Shown here: piece by piece, positions 1 through 10,660 of the stretch
How positions within the stretch are numbered: the stretch's first letter is position 1
Layout of the letters: each line of letters begins with the position of its first letter
From: Euclidia mi
Lineage: Eukaryota; Arthropoda; Insecta; Lepidoptera; Erebidae
Direction: 5' to 3'
NCBI GenBank assembly: GCA_944739405.2
Contig: OX123197.2
Coordinates: 53,668,047 to 53,732,046, forward strand
DNA: 64,000 bases
Made by a program: the position numbers and the translations under genes
Notes under the pieces: generated by a model
What the model was told of the DNA's origin: nothing
Databases searched by the model: none
Seen by the model: only the letters and a program-made list of their open reading frames with translations

Positions 1-645
1 ATCGAAACTGACCGCGTGGAGTCTACTCAAAACGAATTTATTTTCAGCTAGCTCAAGTCAATTTTCGTTAACTTTTACCGTAGATGAGGAGTCTGAAAAA
101 ACTTCAGATACAGATTCAAACCCAATACCCACAACCGAAAACGAAAACCTGGAGCGCAAAAAAGAAAATGTAATGGCAGTTAGGAAACTAGCTTTAAGAA
201 ATTTGCAGAAACAAGCAAATAAAATGTAGGATGTTTCAAGCGCCAAATATCCCGTGGCTGCAATTTGTGACACTGTAAGAGTCCGAGTTCCCGATGTTGA
301 CCGCGCTCGTAGCGATGGAAGAAATATGCTTGCTACCGTTATTGAATTAACAGCCAATAACCTTTATAAACTGGGAACAAAACAAGGTGTTTTAAATCAA
401 CTATAGTCAAGAAACCAATTTACTGTCTGCAAGGAAAAATTTATTTCGCCTGAAGATGTTCAAGAGACAGAGATTTCGCTGAGAGAGTGTTGTAGAATGT
501 CCTCTAAATGCGGAGGGCAAGGTTATAGTAGATGTGGTTGTAAAGGTGGTTGCAAGTCTGATAAATGTAGTTGTCGCAAAGCCAAAAAGTTAAAAAGTTG
601 TGTACCTCAAAACGCCATCACAGTGGCAGTTGTTCTAATAAATAA
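1..645 (+). pseudogene. KRBA2-like / Ginger-type integrase-related gene relic, C-terminal part
   Basis: One frame can be followed from about position 50 to 600, with in-frame TAG codons at 227-229 and 404-406. It contains VRVPDVDRARSDGRN, then LYKLGTKQGVLNQL, then SRNQFTVCKEKFISPEDV. After that comes a cysteine-rich tail with GGQGYSRCGC and CSCRKAKK. The last conserved stretch (CTSKRHHSGSC, then stop) appears only in another frame at 601-645, so there is also a one-base shift near 600. I recognise this combination from the C-terminus of insect proteins annotated as KRAB-A domain-containing protein 2-like, which derive from a Ginger/Ty3-type integrase. The integrase core would lie left of the window. 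Recognition is from memory of the family; the stops and shift are visible. It is a dead copy. Confidence 0.7.
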
Positions 646-1254
646 ACCTGTTACTTGCTACATATTGTATAATTACTGTTTTCAATTTTATGTTATATTT
701 TACTGATAATTTAATTTGACTTATATTAAGAGAAGATGCTAATTAGGCCAAATAATGAATCTGATTGCTTTAACTTTAGTTTATGTTCTGTTTTCTAATA
801 ATAAGTCATTTTTATAAAACAAAGATATGTTGTGAAATTTTTGTTTTAAATTTAATTATGTTTTATGTTATATTTTTAATATGACTTTCCTTAAGTTTTA
901 AATGAAAAAACTAGTGGTTTTTAAGGTAGAAGTCCTTGGTAATTAATCCAAATAATGAGTCTGATTATTTAAGTGATTAAATATTTAGTTTATTTTAAGT
1001 TAAATGACAATAACAATAAAAAAATGTGATTAAATAAGTTTGTATTACTCTGCCCAAAAGGTGATGGGCAATATGTATAATGCCCAGTCAATTTGATTAT
1101 TTGAATAATTATTATCAAATTGCACTCTCATATTGGGCATTTTTCACAATGACCGGGCATTATGTATACTGCACAATTTATCACTTGGTCCATAACATAT
1201 ATATGTATATTCAGTGAACATTTTACGCTTCTACCTGTTACCGCTAGTAATTTT
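646..1254. other. AT-rich non-coding stretch
   Basis: No supported gene. Around 1051-1165 the word 'tgggca' or its complement recurs on both strands ('gatgggcaatatgtataatg' and 'accgggcattatgtatac'), which looks like a small degenerate inverted repeat. No terminal duplications could be defined. Confidence 0.4.
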
Positions 1255-1492
1255 GAGCAAAAAATACGAAAAATACACGCTTATTGTATGAGACCGCGTC
1301 TTAATATTTTATTTTTTTTATTTTTAGTATTTTTTGTTATAGCGGCAAACGAAATACATAATTTGTGTAAATTTCAGCTTGCTTGCTATCGCGGTTTATG
1401 AGATACAGCCTGGTGACCGACAGACAGACAGCGGAGGCTTAGTAATAGGGTCCCATTCTTAACCTTTTAGGTACGGAACCCTAAAAAGAGGT
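1255..1492 (+). repeat. Lepidopteran dispersed repeat (non-coding)
   Basis: The block runs from 'tttgagcaaaaaatacg' through 'gttatagcggcaaacgaaat' and 'gagatacagcctggtgac' to a tail with 'gacagacagacagcggagg', 'tagtaatagggtccca' and 'aggtacggaaccctaaaaa'. I recognise this order of motifs as one of the most frequent dispersed repeats in moth and butterfly genomes. It has no coding potential and no clear TSD here. It is the first strong hint to the organism group. Confidence 0.75.
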
Positions 1493-3477
1493 AATTAAAA
1501 AATAACCACTATAACTCTTGTACAAACGTACAAAACTCACCTATCAATCACTAAAAATAAAGAATTTTAAAACTTTACCCATCCATTTTATATTGCCCAC
1601 TGCTTTACGAGTTCACTTCGGTGTCTGTGTGTATAAAATTACATGTATTAAATAATAAAATCGGCTCTGAATACGAAATGTTAAACACGAAAGAATATTT
1701 TTTTATACACATGAATTTAATTATGGTAAAAGAAGACAAGAGAAGAGAAAGTTTAAATTATCACGCGAAAGTAAATTAAATTCCCACATTATCATTTATT
1801 TTTCCTGACGGGTTTTTTTTGTTGGTTACTTCTTGCACTTGACCGTCTCAATGAAATAATGAGAAAAAGTAAGTCTACTAATGAGGCTATTCTATCATTA
1901 GGGCTAAAGTAATCCGAAATGTGTGAGAAGCCTGAGCGAATCTTAAAGGTTTATAACTATTACAATATAAATAGATTTCTATCTAGCTTTTCTATTTTTT
2001 TTGTAAAGAAACTTGAATCGTGAGAATCAAGATGATTCTAACAAGTCAATTCAGACACAATTAGTTAAATTTCAATAGCAATCTCTTTGTATGGACATTT
2101 GTACCCAAAAAAAAAAATTCCTATTCATAAGTTATTTTTTAAGAATAAGATTTTACTTTCGCCCTTAGTATTTCCTCTTAAGCTCTAGTTTAGTGCCCTG
2201 GGCCAGAATTACATATAACAATTATTTTGTTTGGTATTCAATCATATTTTTATCTCGTATACATACCGCTTACTCGCATCGTGCTGCATGAGTCACTATG
2301 TCATACAATATTGTAAATGTATGTTTTTGAGACTACGTCATACATCTCCAAGTTGGCATTTATGCCTTTGCCCGCTGTTTTCCCAGCCCCTATGCAAATC
2401 AAGCGTGATTTTATCTTGTACTCATATGAACTGGCAACTCGCCCGCACTGCATACTCCATATATTACATGTATTATGTTACATGATAAACATCTTTGAAC
2501 TAGTTTGTGGAGATTGAATGCTGGAGAAAATTTATCGGTTTTGTTGTAATGTGTCATTATTAAAATATGTTTATATATGTCATATTGTACTCATATTTTA
2601 CTTGTGGTATGCAAAGAATAGAAAGATAGGCGGTTCCTGAAAAAAATGTATTGGCTTCCATCTAGTTGGATAATCCAGCCTCAGTATATGTTAATTAATC
2701 AAATAAGAAGATGAATATTTATCGCATTGGTTGGCATGTTATTTCCGTGGTATAAGTTTTATTGGCGATCACAAGTGATTTATCTAGTTAGACCATGGTT
2801 TAACATCAGATTAGCCTATTATACAATATAAAAGGTCTCCATTTTATGTTGAATGATGCAAGTTAGTAATGAAATTTGTGAAATGAGACTATGAGACTCA
2901 TGTATGTACATTGACACAAGCTTTGGTTGAGCGTAAGAAGACCTACAAAATTATTCGGTTTGGGTTTGGAAAATACTGTAGTGCATTGCTAAACAGTGCA
3001 ATCTCGGTCCTACTGTATATGGTTTATTACTTATTGCTCTTAAAACTTTTATGAATAACATGATGTATAATCGTGTTGTAGAGGCACTTCTCAAAGTTTC
3101 AGTGCAGTAAACGCCTTTGAATATTTTCTCAAATTTCTTAACTGTCGTAAATCACCTGCATTTATTAGACTTTAGTATTATTTTATTTTGATTGTGTTTT
3201 CTGTCATTTATTGCTGTAAGGCACAAAATAAACATTTTCTTTCTTGTTTTGTTCATGTAAAAAGTATTAATCTAAAAAGTATCAATCAAAATAATCTTAC
3301 AAAAACACAACCACCGCGAAATTTATCCTTATAATCATGCCATTCATAATCAAAACAAAGTAAAAATAAATCCAGTCCTAAGGATGCTTCAACTTGTGAC
3401 GTCCCTTATCTTGAATTTCGTCATAAAATTAAAACAAAATATCTCAACAAAACTCCGGAGACAATATAACCCGGAGA
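1493..3477. other. AT-rich intergenic DNA, nothing supported
   Basis: Only short overlapping ORFs lie here (for example 2231-2517, 66-84 codons), with no recognisable domains, low-complexity composition and no splice-like organisation. I see no RNA gene, repeat array or transposon end. It is probably old, decayed repeat DNA. Confidence 0.4.
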
Positions 3478-4592
3478 TTACCCGTCACGACCTTGTATTC
3501 CTCTCATACCGCCTAAAACCCCCCAAATCCTTGCCTAAGGTTTTGCACAGGCGTTGTTTTGGTCGTATGGATTTAGGCAAACTCCGTGAAGACGCGGCGA
3601 ATGTTAACTGGGCAACTATGGAAGGTTCCTCGACAATAAACGAAAAAGTTCGCATTTTTAATGATACAGTTTGTGAACTATACGATGTCCATGCCCCTAT
3701 ACGGAAAGTTAAATTAAAACGCCCACCGGCACTCTGGATTACCAGGGGTGTACGCATGAGATGGCAATGAGGCGTAGGGACCGGGCCTTCCGGATCTACA
3801 AAAAGGACCGCTGCGATGATAACTGGAACCTGTTCAAGTCTGCAAGGAATCGGTGTAATCAGATGGTACGCAATGCTAAACGCCAATACATTCTGCATAA
3901 TATTTCTTCCTCTTCCCCTGCTGATATCTGGAAATTCCTCGGAACTTTAGGTATCGGCAAACAGCGACGTGATAGCTGTCTTGGGACGGGACACTCAGTC
4001 TGGATGACATCAATACACATTTTACAACCACCACCACCTTAGATCAACATACTGAGTGTCTCACAGTAAACTACTTAGCTTGTTTAACCCGACCCAACAT
4101 AGAATCCTTCCACTTTTCTCCACTAGACCCGGATGAGATCAAGAAGATAATCCTTTCTATAAAGTCTAATGCGGTGGGATGCGACGGCATCAGCCGGCGC
4201 ATGATCACTGCCATCTTAGACCAACTCCTTCTAGCCATCTCCCACGTCATAAACTTTTCTCTTACTTCTGGCACCTTTCCAGCCCTGTGGCGTAAAGCTT
4301 ATATTATTCCTCTGCCTAAAGTCCAAAACCCTTCTCACCCGAATCACTTTCGTCCTATCTCTATTCTTCCTTTCTTGTCCAAAGTCCTAGAGTCCTGTGT
4401 CCAAAGGCAATTGTCTAGATTTGTCTACACAAGTAGCTTATTAAGCCCTTAGAAATCTGGGTTCAGGCCTGGACACAGTACTACAACGGCCCTTCTCAAA
4501 GGGACTTGCGATATTAGGGAGGGCATGGAGAAAACCAAAGTTACTGTGTTGGCTTTGGTTGATTTTTCGAATGCCCTTAATACCGTCAGTAT
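3478..4592 (+). pseudogene. 5'-truncated APE-type LINE ORF2 fragment (LINE family A, copy 1)
   Basis: The fragment begins at the end of the endonuclease domain (HDLVFLSYRLKPPK), passes through the linker (KLKRPPALW, RRRDRAFRIY, SPADIWKFLGTLGIGKQ) and enters the fingers and palm of reverse transcriptase (DEIKKIILSIKSNAVGCDGI, RPISILPFLSKVLESCVQ, VALVDFSNALNTVS). It stops before the catalytic YADD motif. Frameshifts occur near 3760 and 3970, and a stop lies at 4450-4452. The same family occurs at 15771-22535 (plus) and 16692-21487 (minus), and the latter supplies the missing 5' part. Family placement is the Jockey/CR1 group, by the style of the RT motifs. The copy is inactive. Confidence 0.8.
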
Positions 4593-4685
4593 TATTATTT
4601 ATGAATTATTAACATTCCCTTATAGGATTTTACATGTTGATAAAAATCAGGCAGCTCAAAATTCATTAACATCCCAAATTAAGCA
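4593..4685. other. Short junction sequence between two LINE fragments
   Basis: About 90 bases of AT-rich DNA separate the abrupt end of the family-A LINE copy (after the codons for NTVS) from the first recognisable codons of the RLE-type LINE. I cannot assign it. It may be 5' sequence of the RLE copy or filler at the junction. Confidence 0.3.
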
Positions 4686-7031
4686 TAATTCACGTCATAC
4701 AAGCATAAATCGCTCTATCAATATGTAGAATCCAAATTAAGGGATGGTGACATACGGGGCGCATCTAGACTATTATTCAGTAGTGATGTGGTGGCGCCTT
4801 GCTCTCCAGAGACGCTTGCGGGTCTGAAGAGCAAGCATCCAGCGCCCATTAATGATCTCTCCTTTCCTGAAGCTCCCGACAGTGAATCAGAACATCTGAT
4901 CACCACGGCCAAGGACGTGTTAGCAGCAGTTTGCTCCTTCCGGAGTGGCTCGGCAGGCGGCCTCGATGCCTTGACACCACAGCATCTAAAAGATCTTGTG
5001 TGTGCAAGTGCTGGGGTGGCTGGCGATACACTTCTGAAGGAGTTGACTGCCCTAGTAAATATGATGCTCTCCGGTAATGTGGACGATGCCATCATTGACA
5101 TCTTGTATGGAGCGAATCTATGTGCCCTTAACAAGAGGGATGGTGGCATTCGTCCCATTGCCGTGGGTTGCACATATCGGCGTATAGCAGCCAAGATATG
5201 CTGTAAATTTTACAGCAGGGAGCTATCAGAAAAATTCCAACCCCTACAACTAGGTTTTGGTTCCATAGGGGGTTGTGAGGCTGCTATACATGCCCTTTCC
5301 ACGTACCTTGGAAGTTGTGATGGAGAGGTCATTTTGAAGGTTGACTTGAAAAACGCCTTCAATTCAGTGAATAGGGACACTTTGTTGACACAAGCAAAAT
5401 TAGAAACCCCAAAATTTTTAATTTTTTTTGGCAATGTTACAGGTATCCCACAAAATTACTATATCAGGACAATCTTTTGGAATCTGCAGTTGGATGCCAA
5501 CAAGGTGACCCTCTTGGACCAGTCATTTTTAGTTTAGCTATACAACCCATTATTCGGCAAATATATTCTAAATTTAATGCATGGTTTTTAGATGACGGGA
5601 CCCTAGGGGGCGCTGCAGACATTGTATTACAAGATTTAGCTTTTATTAAAAATAAATTCGCATCTATTGGCTTGGAACGAAATTCTAGTAAGTGTGAATT
5701 GTTTATAAATACAATAGACTCCACAAAAAAACATTCGATAATATCAAAATTTAATAATTTGGCATCAAACATCAAAATTATTGATAAGACTTCTCTTCGC
5801 CTCCTAGGTTCACCAGTATTTGAAGAATCTTTCGGTTCTTTCTTAGACGAAAAGATACAAAATTTTTGTGAAATTTCAGATCGCCTATTCAAAATTAATA
5901 TTCATTCGGCCTATACTATTATTCGTTATTGTCTTTTCGTCCCAAAATTCACACATGCCTTAAGATCTTCCCAACTTTGGAAAAAAAAATCACTTTTAGA
6001 ACAAATCGACCAAATTATCCTAATTACTTTAAAGAGAATTTTAAATGTGGGCTTGGACGACCGAGCCTGGCTACAAGCGTCTTTGCCTATACGTTTGGGT
6101 GGGCTCGGCGTTCGCAAAATTTCCAGTGTTAGTTTACCGGCGTTTCTGTCTTCGGTTCACAGCACGGAAGAGTTAACTAGGAAAATTTTATCACCTACAC
6201 TAGTTAACTCAGAAGTGTTGTGCAAAACCGAAGCTATAAACGCCTGGAAAATGGCTTGTCCAAGCACTGATTTGCCTACCAACCTATTCTCCCAAAGACT
6301 GTGGGACGCCCCGCTTTGTAACATAGTAAGAAAAAATCTTTTGGATACTTCTTTAAATGTTGCAGAGCGTGCTCGCTTACTGGCTGTGGGAGAATGGGAA
6401 TCCGGTCTATGGCTTCAGGCACTACCATCGTCCAACACTGGAACCATGTTGGACAATGAGACATTCCGTATTGCCATTTGTCTTCGTTTAGTTGCTCCGT
6501 GTGTTTCTCCGCATCGATGTCATTGTGGAGAAGACGTCGATAGCCTCGGCCACCACGGGCTATCTTGCAGCAGAAGCGCTGGTAGAATTCCTCGTCATGC
6601 CCATCTGAATGATATAATCCGTCGTGCTCTTGTCGCGTCTGGCGTACCAGCTGTACTTGAACCAAATGGTTTGGTACGCGACGACGGTAAGATAGGCCTT
6701 TGGTGTGGGACCATCACACGTTCCAAGCACGGGAGGCCATGCTGGCGCTGCTGCTGCAACTGCGGAAACCCTCAAACGGCGCAAATACAGTAATTTAGTA
6801 AGTAATTACGTGTTTGAGCCGTTTGAGGTGGAAACGCTAGGCTCATGGGGTCCGAGCGCTCGTTCTCTATTCCGGGAAATTTCGAAACGGTTAATCGACG
6901 TCTCACGTGACCAGAAGGCTGGTTTATTCTTTGCTCAGAGAATCAGCATTGCCATCCAGCGTGGCAATGCTGCCAGCCTTCTGGGCACGTTACCCGATGA
7001 CATTGATGCGGAGGCATTTTACGACGCCTAA
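4686..7031 (+). pseudogene. RLE-type LINE, reverse transcriptase + restriction-like endonuclease ORF (copy A)
   Basis: The reading frame starts near HKSLYQYVESKLRDGD. RT motifs follow: AGGLDALTPQHLK, KRDGGIRPIAVG, LQLGFGSIGGCEAAIH, KVDLKNAFNSVNRD, CQQGDPLGP and the catalytic FLDDG (FLDD at 5585-5596, in place of the usual YADD). A thumb and linker region comes next, then a zinc finger CHCGEDVDSLGHHGLSC, which fits the C-X1-3-C-X7-8-H-X4-C finger of R2/R4/NeSL-group LINEs. The C-terminal domain has NYVFEPFEVETLGSWGPSAR. Lesions: a one-base shift in the homopolymers near 5410, and two deletions near 6690-6720 that remove the RPD and downstream Asp region still present in copy B. The stop is at 7029-7031. 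The copy is inactive. Confidence 0.82.
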
Positions 7032-7206
7032 ACCATGTAAATATTTTCAGTTTCTAAATTTGTTTTTAAGGTTTTTGTATTAGATTAGATTACATTAAGC
7101 TTCTCATAAATTATGTTACTTAATACAAAATGAATTAAAAAAAAATTATATGCGGTATAAAACTAAATAAATAAAAATAACAAAATAGACGAGGAAAAAA
7201 AAAACC
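7032..7206. other. Facing 3' UTRs of two tail-to-tail RLE LINE copies
   Basis: This A/T-rich segment lies between the stop codon of the plus-strand copy (7031) and that of the minus-strand copy (about 7210). It includes 'ttagattagattacattaag' and oligo-A runs such as 7138-7145 and 7194-7204. The exact 3' ends and any target duplication could not be placed. Confidence 0.5.
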
Positions 7207-7209
7207 AAA

Positions 7210-8464
7210 CTACGCGGCGTCAAAAAAATCCTCCGCAACGCTGTCGGCTTTTAGCATACCCAGAAGGCTGGCAGCATTGCCATGTTGTATGGCAATGCTT
7301 ATTCTCTCTGCAAAATATAAACCAGCCCTCTGGTCACGGGAAGCGTCGATCAGCCTTTTAGCGATTTCTTTGTACAGAGCGCGTGCACTAGGCCCCCATG
7401 GCCCCAGCGTTTCGACCCCAAACGGCTCAAAAACGTAATTACCAGATAAGTTTCCGTATTTGCGCCGTTTGAGGGTCTCTGCTGATGCAGCAGCAGCGCC
7501 AGCCGATCCAGCTGTGCTTGGAAGATATGATGGCGCAAGGGTATCGACGCATGTCGCGTCCCATACCAGAGGCCTGCCCATCTTCCAAGGTAATAAGGAC
7601 ATACCGTCTGGTCTCTTCCCATCGTCGCGTACCAACCCATTCGGTTCAAGATGAACTGGTACTCCGGCGGTGACAAGAGCTCGATGGATCATGTCGTTAA
7701 TGTGGGCATGTCGGGAAAAACGCCCAGCACTCTTGCTGCACGATAGGCCATGGTGGCCAAGACTGTCGACGGCTTCACCGTAGTGACAGCGATGCGGAGA
7801 ATTGCAAACAGCTCCCAAGCGAAGGCAAGAAGCGATGCGGAAAGTTGTATCGTCCAACATAGTACCTATGTTGGACGATGGAAGTGCTTGAAGCCATAGC
7901 CCTGATTCCCACTCTCCCACAGCCCACAAACGGGCGCACTCTGCAACACTGGATGCAGTAAATAAAAGATATTCTCTCATCTTGCTACAGAACGGCCCGT
8001 CCCATTACCTCTGAGAGGATAGATACCGGGGTAAGTCAGAGCTCGGGCAAGCCATTTTCCAAGCGTTAATCGCATCAGTCTTGCACGGCACCTGAGAATT
8101 AACCAGTGTGGGTTCTAGAATTTTCCTGGTCAATTCCTCAGTGCCGTGGACTGAGGCCAAAAACGCTGGGAGGCTTACATCGGTAATTTTGCGAACGCCG
8201 AGGCCGCCCAAACGAACTGGTAAAGTCGCTTGAAGCCACACTCGGTCGTTCATGTCAAGATTTAGAATTTTGCTCAAGGTGTGCCGAATAATATTATCAA
8301 AGTTTTCCAATAGGGATAAATGTTTCCAAAAAGGAGAGGACCGCAAGTAATATGTAAATTTTGGAACAAAAAGGCAGTGCCAAATAATCGTGAAAGCCGA
8401 ATGAATAGGTATTAATTTTGTAAAGCCGTTCTGAAGTTTCACAGAAATTTTGTAGTTTTTCATC
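7210..8464 (-). pseudogene. RLE-type LINE ORF, C-terminal half (copy B, downstream of the Tc1 insertion)
   Basis: On the minus strand this continues from DEKLQNFCETSER at the Tc1 junction through the thumb and linker (RLGGLGVRKI, WKMACPSSDLPRYL) to the zinc finger (CHYGEAVDSLGHHGLSC). The endonuclease core retains KRPDGMSLLPW and LVWDATCVDTLAPSYL, followed by a conserved tail. The spacing from PD to the next Asp (PD-X15-D) resembles the PD-(D/E)XK-like RLE of the R2 group. Lesions include a one-base shift near 8410 and a TAA replacing a Leu codon at about 8003-8005. The order is identical to copy A, and because the RPD motif survives, this copy is the better guide to the family. Confidence 0.82.
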
Positions 8465-8466
8465 TA

Positions 8467-8595
8467 CACTCGCGTGCAAATAAATCGACTCCAGCCTCAA
8501 GTGCGCATAAAAAGTGATATAACTTAAAAATGCCTTATTTTACCTCTATATAATGTTTTACATAATTAAAGCCTAGTAATTGAGCTTTAAAATGA
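8467..8595. repeat. Tc1 element left terminal inverted repeat
   Basis: This sequence matches the complement of 9977-10104 with only a few differences (for example 'gcaaataaatcg' against 'gcaagtaaatcg'). It contains 'aaaaagtgatataactt' and the hairpin-like end 'gcctagtaattgagc'. Confidence 0.9.
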
Positions 8596-8750
8596 TGTAA
8601 GTTGCATGAAAATCGATTCAGTAGGTTAGTAAAAAAGGTGAATGTCAATGATATTGTAAAAAAAATTGAAAATTCATACAATTTCACAGTATGGGGGGTT
8701 ATTGGGTATAAATGAAACAAAATGTGCATAAGATAAAAAAAATATTCGTG

Positions 8751-9780
8751 TCAATATTTGGTGTTCCCTCCTCTAGCCCTGATCACTGCTCTCAAGCGAT
8801 TCTTCATCGACCTTATCAATTTTTTAATTGACGATTGTGGTATTCGGCCCCACTCTTCTACCAACGCAGTCTTGAGCTCATTGATGTGTATCGGAGCTGG
8901 ATTCCTCGCCCTAACTTTACTTTTGAGCTCGTCTCATATGTGCTCAATGGGATTTAAATCGGGGCTGAGCGCTGGCCAATCCATAGTGTGAATTCCAACT
9001 TCACTCAGGAACTCACGTGTGGCCCGAGCGGTGTGACATCGGGCATTGTCATGCATCAAGATGAAATTATCCCCAATAAAGCCTTGATCCAGTAGAACAT
9101 TTTCAACGGTAACGATCACTGGTCAGACCTCCTCCCCGGCCTCCCCCAGGAACGAAAACAAGGTTTGTTTTTGCTTCTAAGAAAATTCCTGCCCACATCA
9201 TGCAAGAACCGCTACCATATGCAACTGTTTCAACAAAGCAGCACTGTGAAAACCGTTCACCAGGACGCCGGTACACCCGACCTCTCCTGTCGCTGCCATG
9301 GAGACACATCCTCGTCTCATCTGTGAACAGGACCGACTGCCATTGCTCTATGCTCCAATCCAAGTGCTCTCGAGCAAAGTGAAAGCGTGCTTGACGGTGG
9401 GCTGTGGTCAACTTCGGACCTGTAGCGGGTCTTTTCGGAGTAAGGTTAGCTTCCTTCAACCTTCTTCTAACTGTCCACTGACTGACAGTTACTCCGCGAA
9501 CTTGACGTAGCTCCTGCTGCACATCCACGCCGGTAAGGTGTCGATTTCGGAGAGAGGTCGAGACCAAAAACCGGTCGTCTTGCTCCGAGGTGCACCGGCG
9601 TCGGCTGGTATTAGGCCGCCGAGTGAAGGCACCATTCTCTTGCAACCTCCTGTACACTCTCGAGACAGCAGACTGACTCATATTCAACCGACGAGCGACT
9701 TCTCGCTGGTTCAACCCTTCTTGCAACAGGGCAACGACTTGAGCGGCTTCTTCAGATGTTGTATCCATAATTTTCTTCAA
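8751..9780 (-). pseudogene. Tc1-family DD34E transposase, disabled
   Basis: The N-terminal paired-type helix-turn-helix is visible (LLQEGLNQREVARRLNMSQ, then QWTVRRRLKEANL). The catalytic triad is D in FTDETR, D in HDNARCHTA and E in SPDLNPIEH. Counting residues gives exactly 34 between the second Asp and the Glu, so DD34E, the Tc1 signature. The C-terminus ends in GGNTKY followed by stop (8751-8753). Two lesions are seen: a small indel shifting frame near 9105-9115, after LTSDRY, and a TGA at 8934-8936 replacing the conserved Trp after PIEHI. The intact protein would cut and paste the element by binding its terminal repeats. The start could also be the ATG at 9768. Confidence 0.9.
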
Positions 9781-9976
9781 ATGACGGCTTCAATTTGCAG
9801 AGATGTGTTCAGGTCAACGTCTAGTGAGCGACTGATAAGAAAAAACGATTACAGGGGGTTTTTATAGCGGGTCGTGTCACGCAAGTTGTGTATAGAGCGC
9901 AGAACAGTTTATGGGAGTTTGCGTTCAGTTGCATTCTAAGGACATGTGTTTATTTAAATTACTGAAATTATGCTAC

Positions 9977-10104
9977 CATTTTAAAGCCTAATTACTAGGC
10001 TTTAATTATGTAAAACATTATATAGAGGTAAAATAAGGCATTTTTAAGTTATATCACTTTTTATGCGCACTTGAGCCTTGAGTCGATTTACTTGCACGCG
10101 AGTG
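9977..10104. repeat. Tc1 element right terminal inverted repeat
   Basis: Inverted partner of 8467-8595, ending at the TA target duplication (10105-10106). Both repeats carry 'cctctatataatg', a TATA-like word that could serve the transposase promoter. Confidence 0.88.
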
Positions 10105-10106
10105 TA

Positions 10107-10322
10107 TAAAAGATCCAAAAGCGTCGACGAAAATAGGGGACCCAAGGAGGCGGACGGAACATTTATTGATGATTTTAATATTTGGCGCCAAAGAATTAAA
10201 TTTTGTTAAGATCGAAAAGTTATCCAAATTGTCATTAATAAAAATTTCACATTTGTCTGAATTTAGTTCCAAACCAATTGCTTTAAATTTAGTTTTTATT
10301 AGCCGTAAGTCTTGTAAGTTCC
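10107..10322 (-). pseudogene. RLE-type LINE ORF fragment upstream of the Tc1 insertion (copy B, 5' piece)
   Basis: The minus-strand frame reads DLRLIKTKFKAIGLELNSDK, then LAPNIKIINKCSVRLLGSP and FGSFI at the Tc1 junction. It matches residues just after the FLDD motif in copy A (IKNKFASIGLERNSSKCELF). Beyond 10322 the similarity ends abruptly, so the RT palm is missing from this copy. Confidence 0.78.
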
Positions 10323-10439
10323 TGTAAATAAATTATTTGCAGACCATAATGATGATGTTAAAATACCGACGATTATCTATAATTTAATGGAGGATTTCAA
10401 GATTACAGCGAATTTAAAGAATGTAATGTAAACACTTGA

Positions 10440-10660
10440 TTGCCTAACAGTTAGGCGCTTTAAATATAGTTATGATCAGCCTTTGTCCACGGCTTCACTT
10501 GCGTGTGAACCGGGAAAAAGGTAGCTCATGTATTATTCTGATGTATAAGTTCTGAAGTATAGTTATACTAAGGCAAAGTTTCATCAAAATCTGTTTTATA
10601 GTTTCTGTGTGACACAATAACAAACATCGAGCCATCGTCACATACTTACATTAAATGTTC
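10440..10660 (+). repeat. Lepidopteran dispersed repeat end
   Basis: This contains 'cggcttcacttgcgtgtgaa', 'aaaaaggtagctcatgt', 'attattctgatgtataag', 'aaagtttcatcaaaatctg' and 'gtgacacaataacaaacatc'. I recognise this motif order as a very common moth and butterfly repeat. The flanking parts of 10323-11154 are AT-rich with nothing else recognisable. Confidence 0.6.

Larger units (their letters stand above)
8467..10104 (-). mobile_element. Tc1-type DNA transposon with about 128-bp terminal inverted repeats
   Basis: The element starts CACTCGCGTGCAA and ends with its complement. It is flanked by TA at 8465-8466 and 10105-10106, the target used by Tc1/mariner elements. The terminal inverted repeats run about 8467-8595 and 9977-10104 and are nearly identical, much longer than the 20-30 bp of simple mariners. 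A single transposase gene lies inside on the minus strand, disabled by two mutations. High TIR identity suggests a fairly recent insertion. Confidence 0.9.
7206..10322 (-). mobile_element. RLE-type LINE (minus copy) interrupted by a Tc1 transposon
   Basis: Two minus-strand pieces, 10107-10322 and 7206-8464, are consecutive parts of one LINE copy. The last codons before the Tc1 insert (FGSFI) and the first after it (DEKLQNF) align with continuous FGSFLDEKIQNF in copy A. Taking out 8467-10106 leaves one TA and a continuous frame. The left-hand (5') end near 10322 is abrupt, as expected for a 5'-truncated LINE. Confidence 0.8.

Noticed and set aside
2231..2517. Two overlapping short ORFs in AT-rich DNA
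   Set aside because: No domain, no conserved motif, no neighbouring exons. Expected by chance.
6276..6784. Minus-strand ORFs of 129 and 74 codons
   Set aside because: Antisense to the RLE LINE copy A, whose plus frame carries the recognisable RT and zinc-finger motifs.
8461..8500. Start of a separate small gene beside the Tc1 element (ORF 8297-8500, minus)
   Set aside because: It is a frame-shifted reading across the junction of the RLE LINE and the Tc1 terminus.
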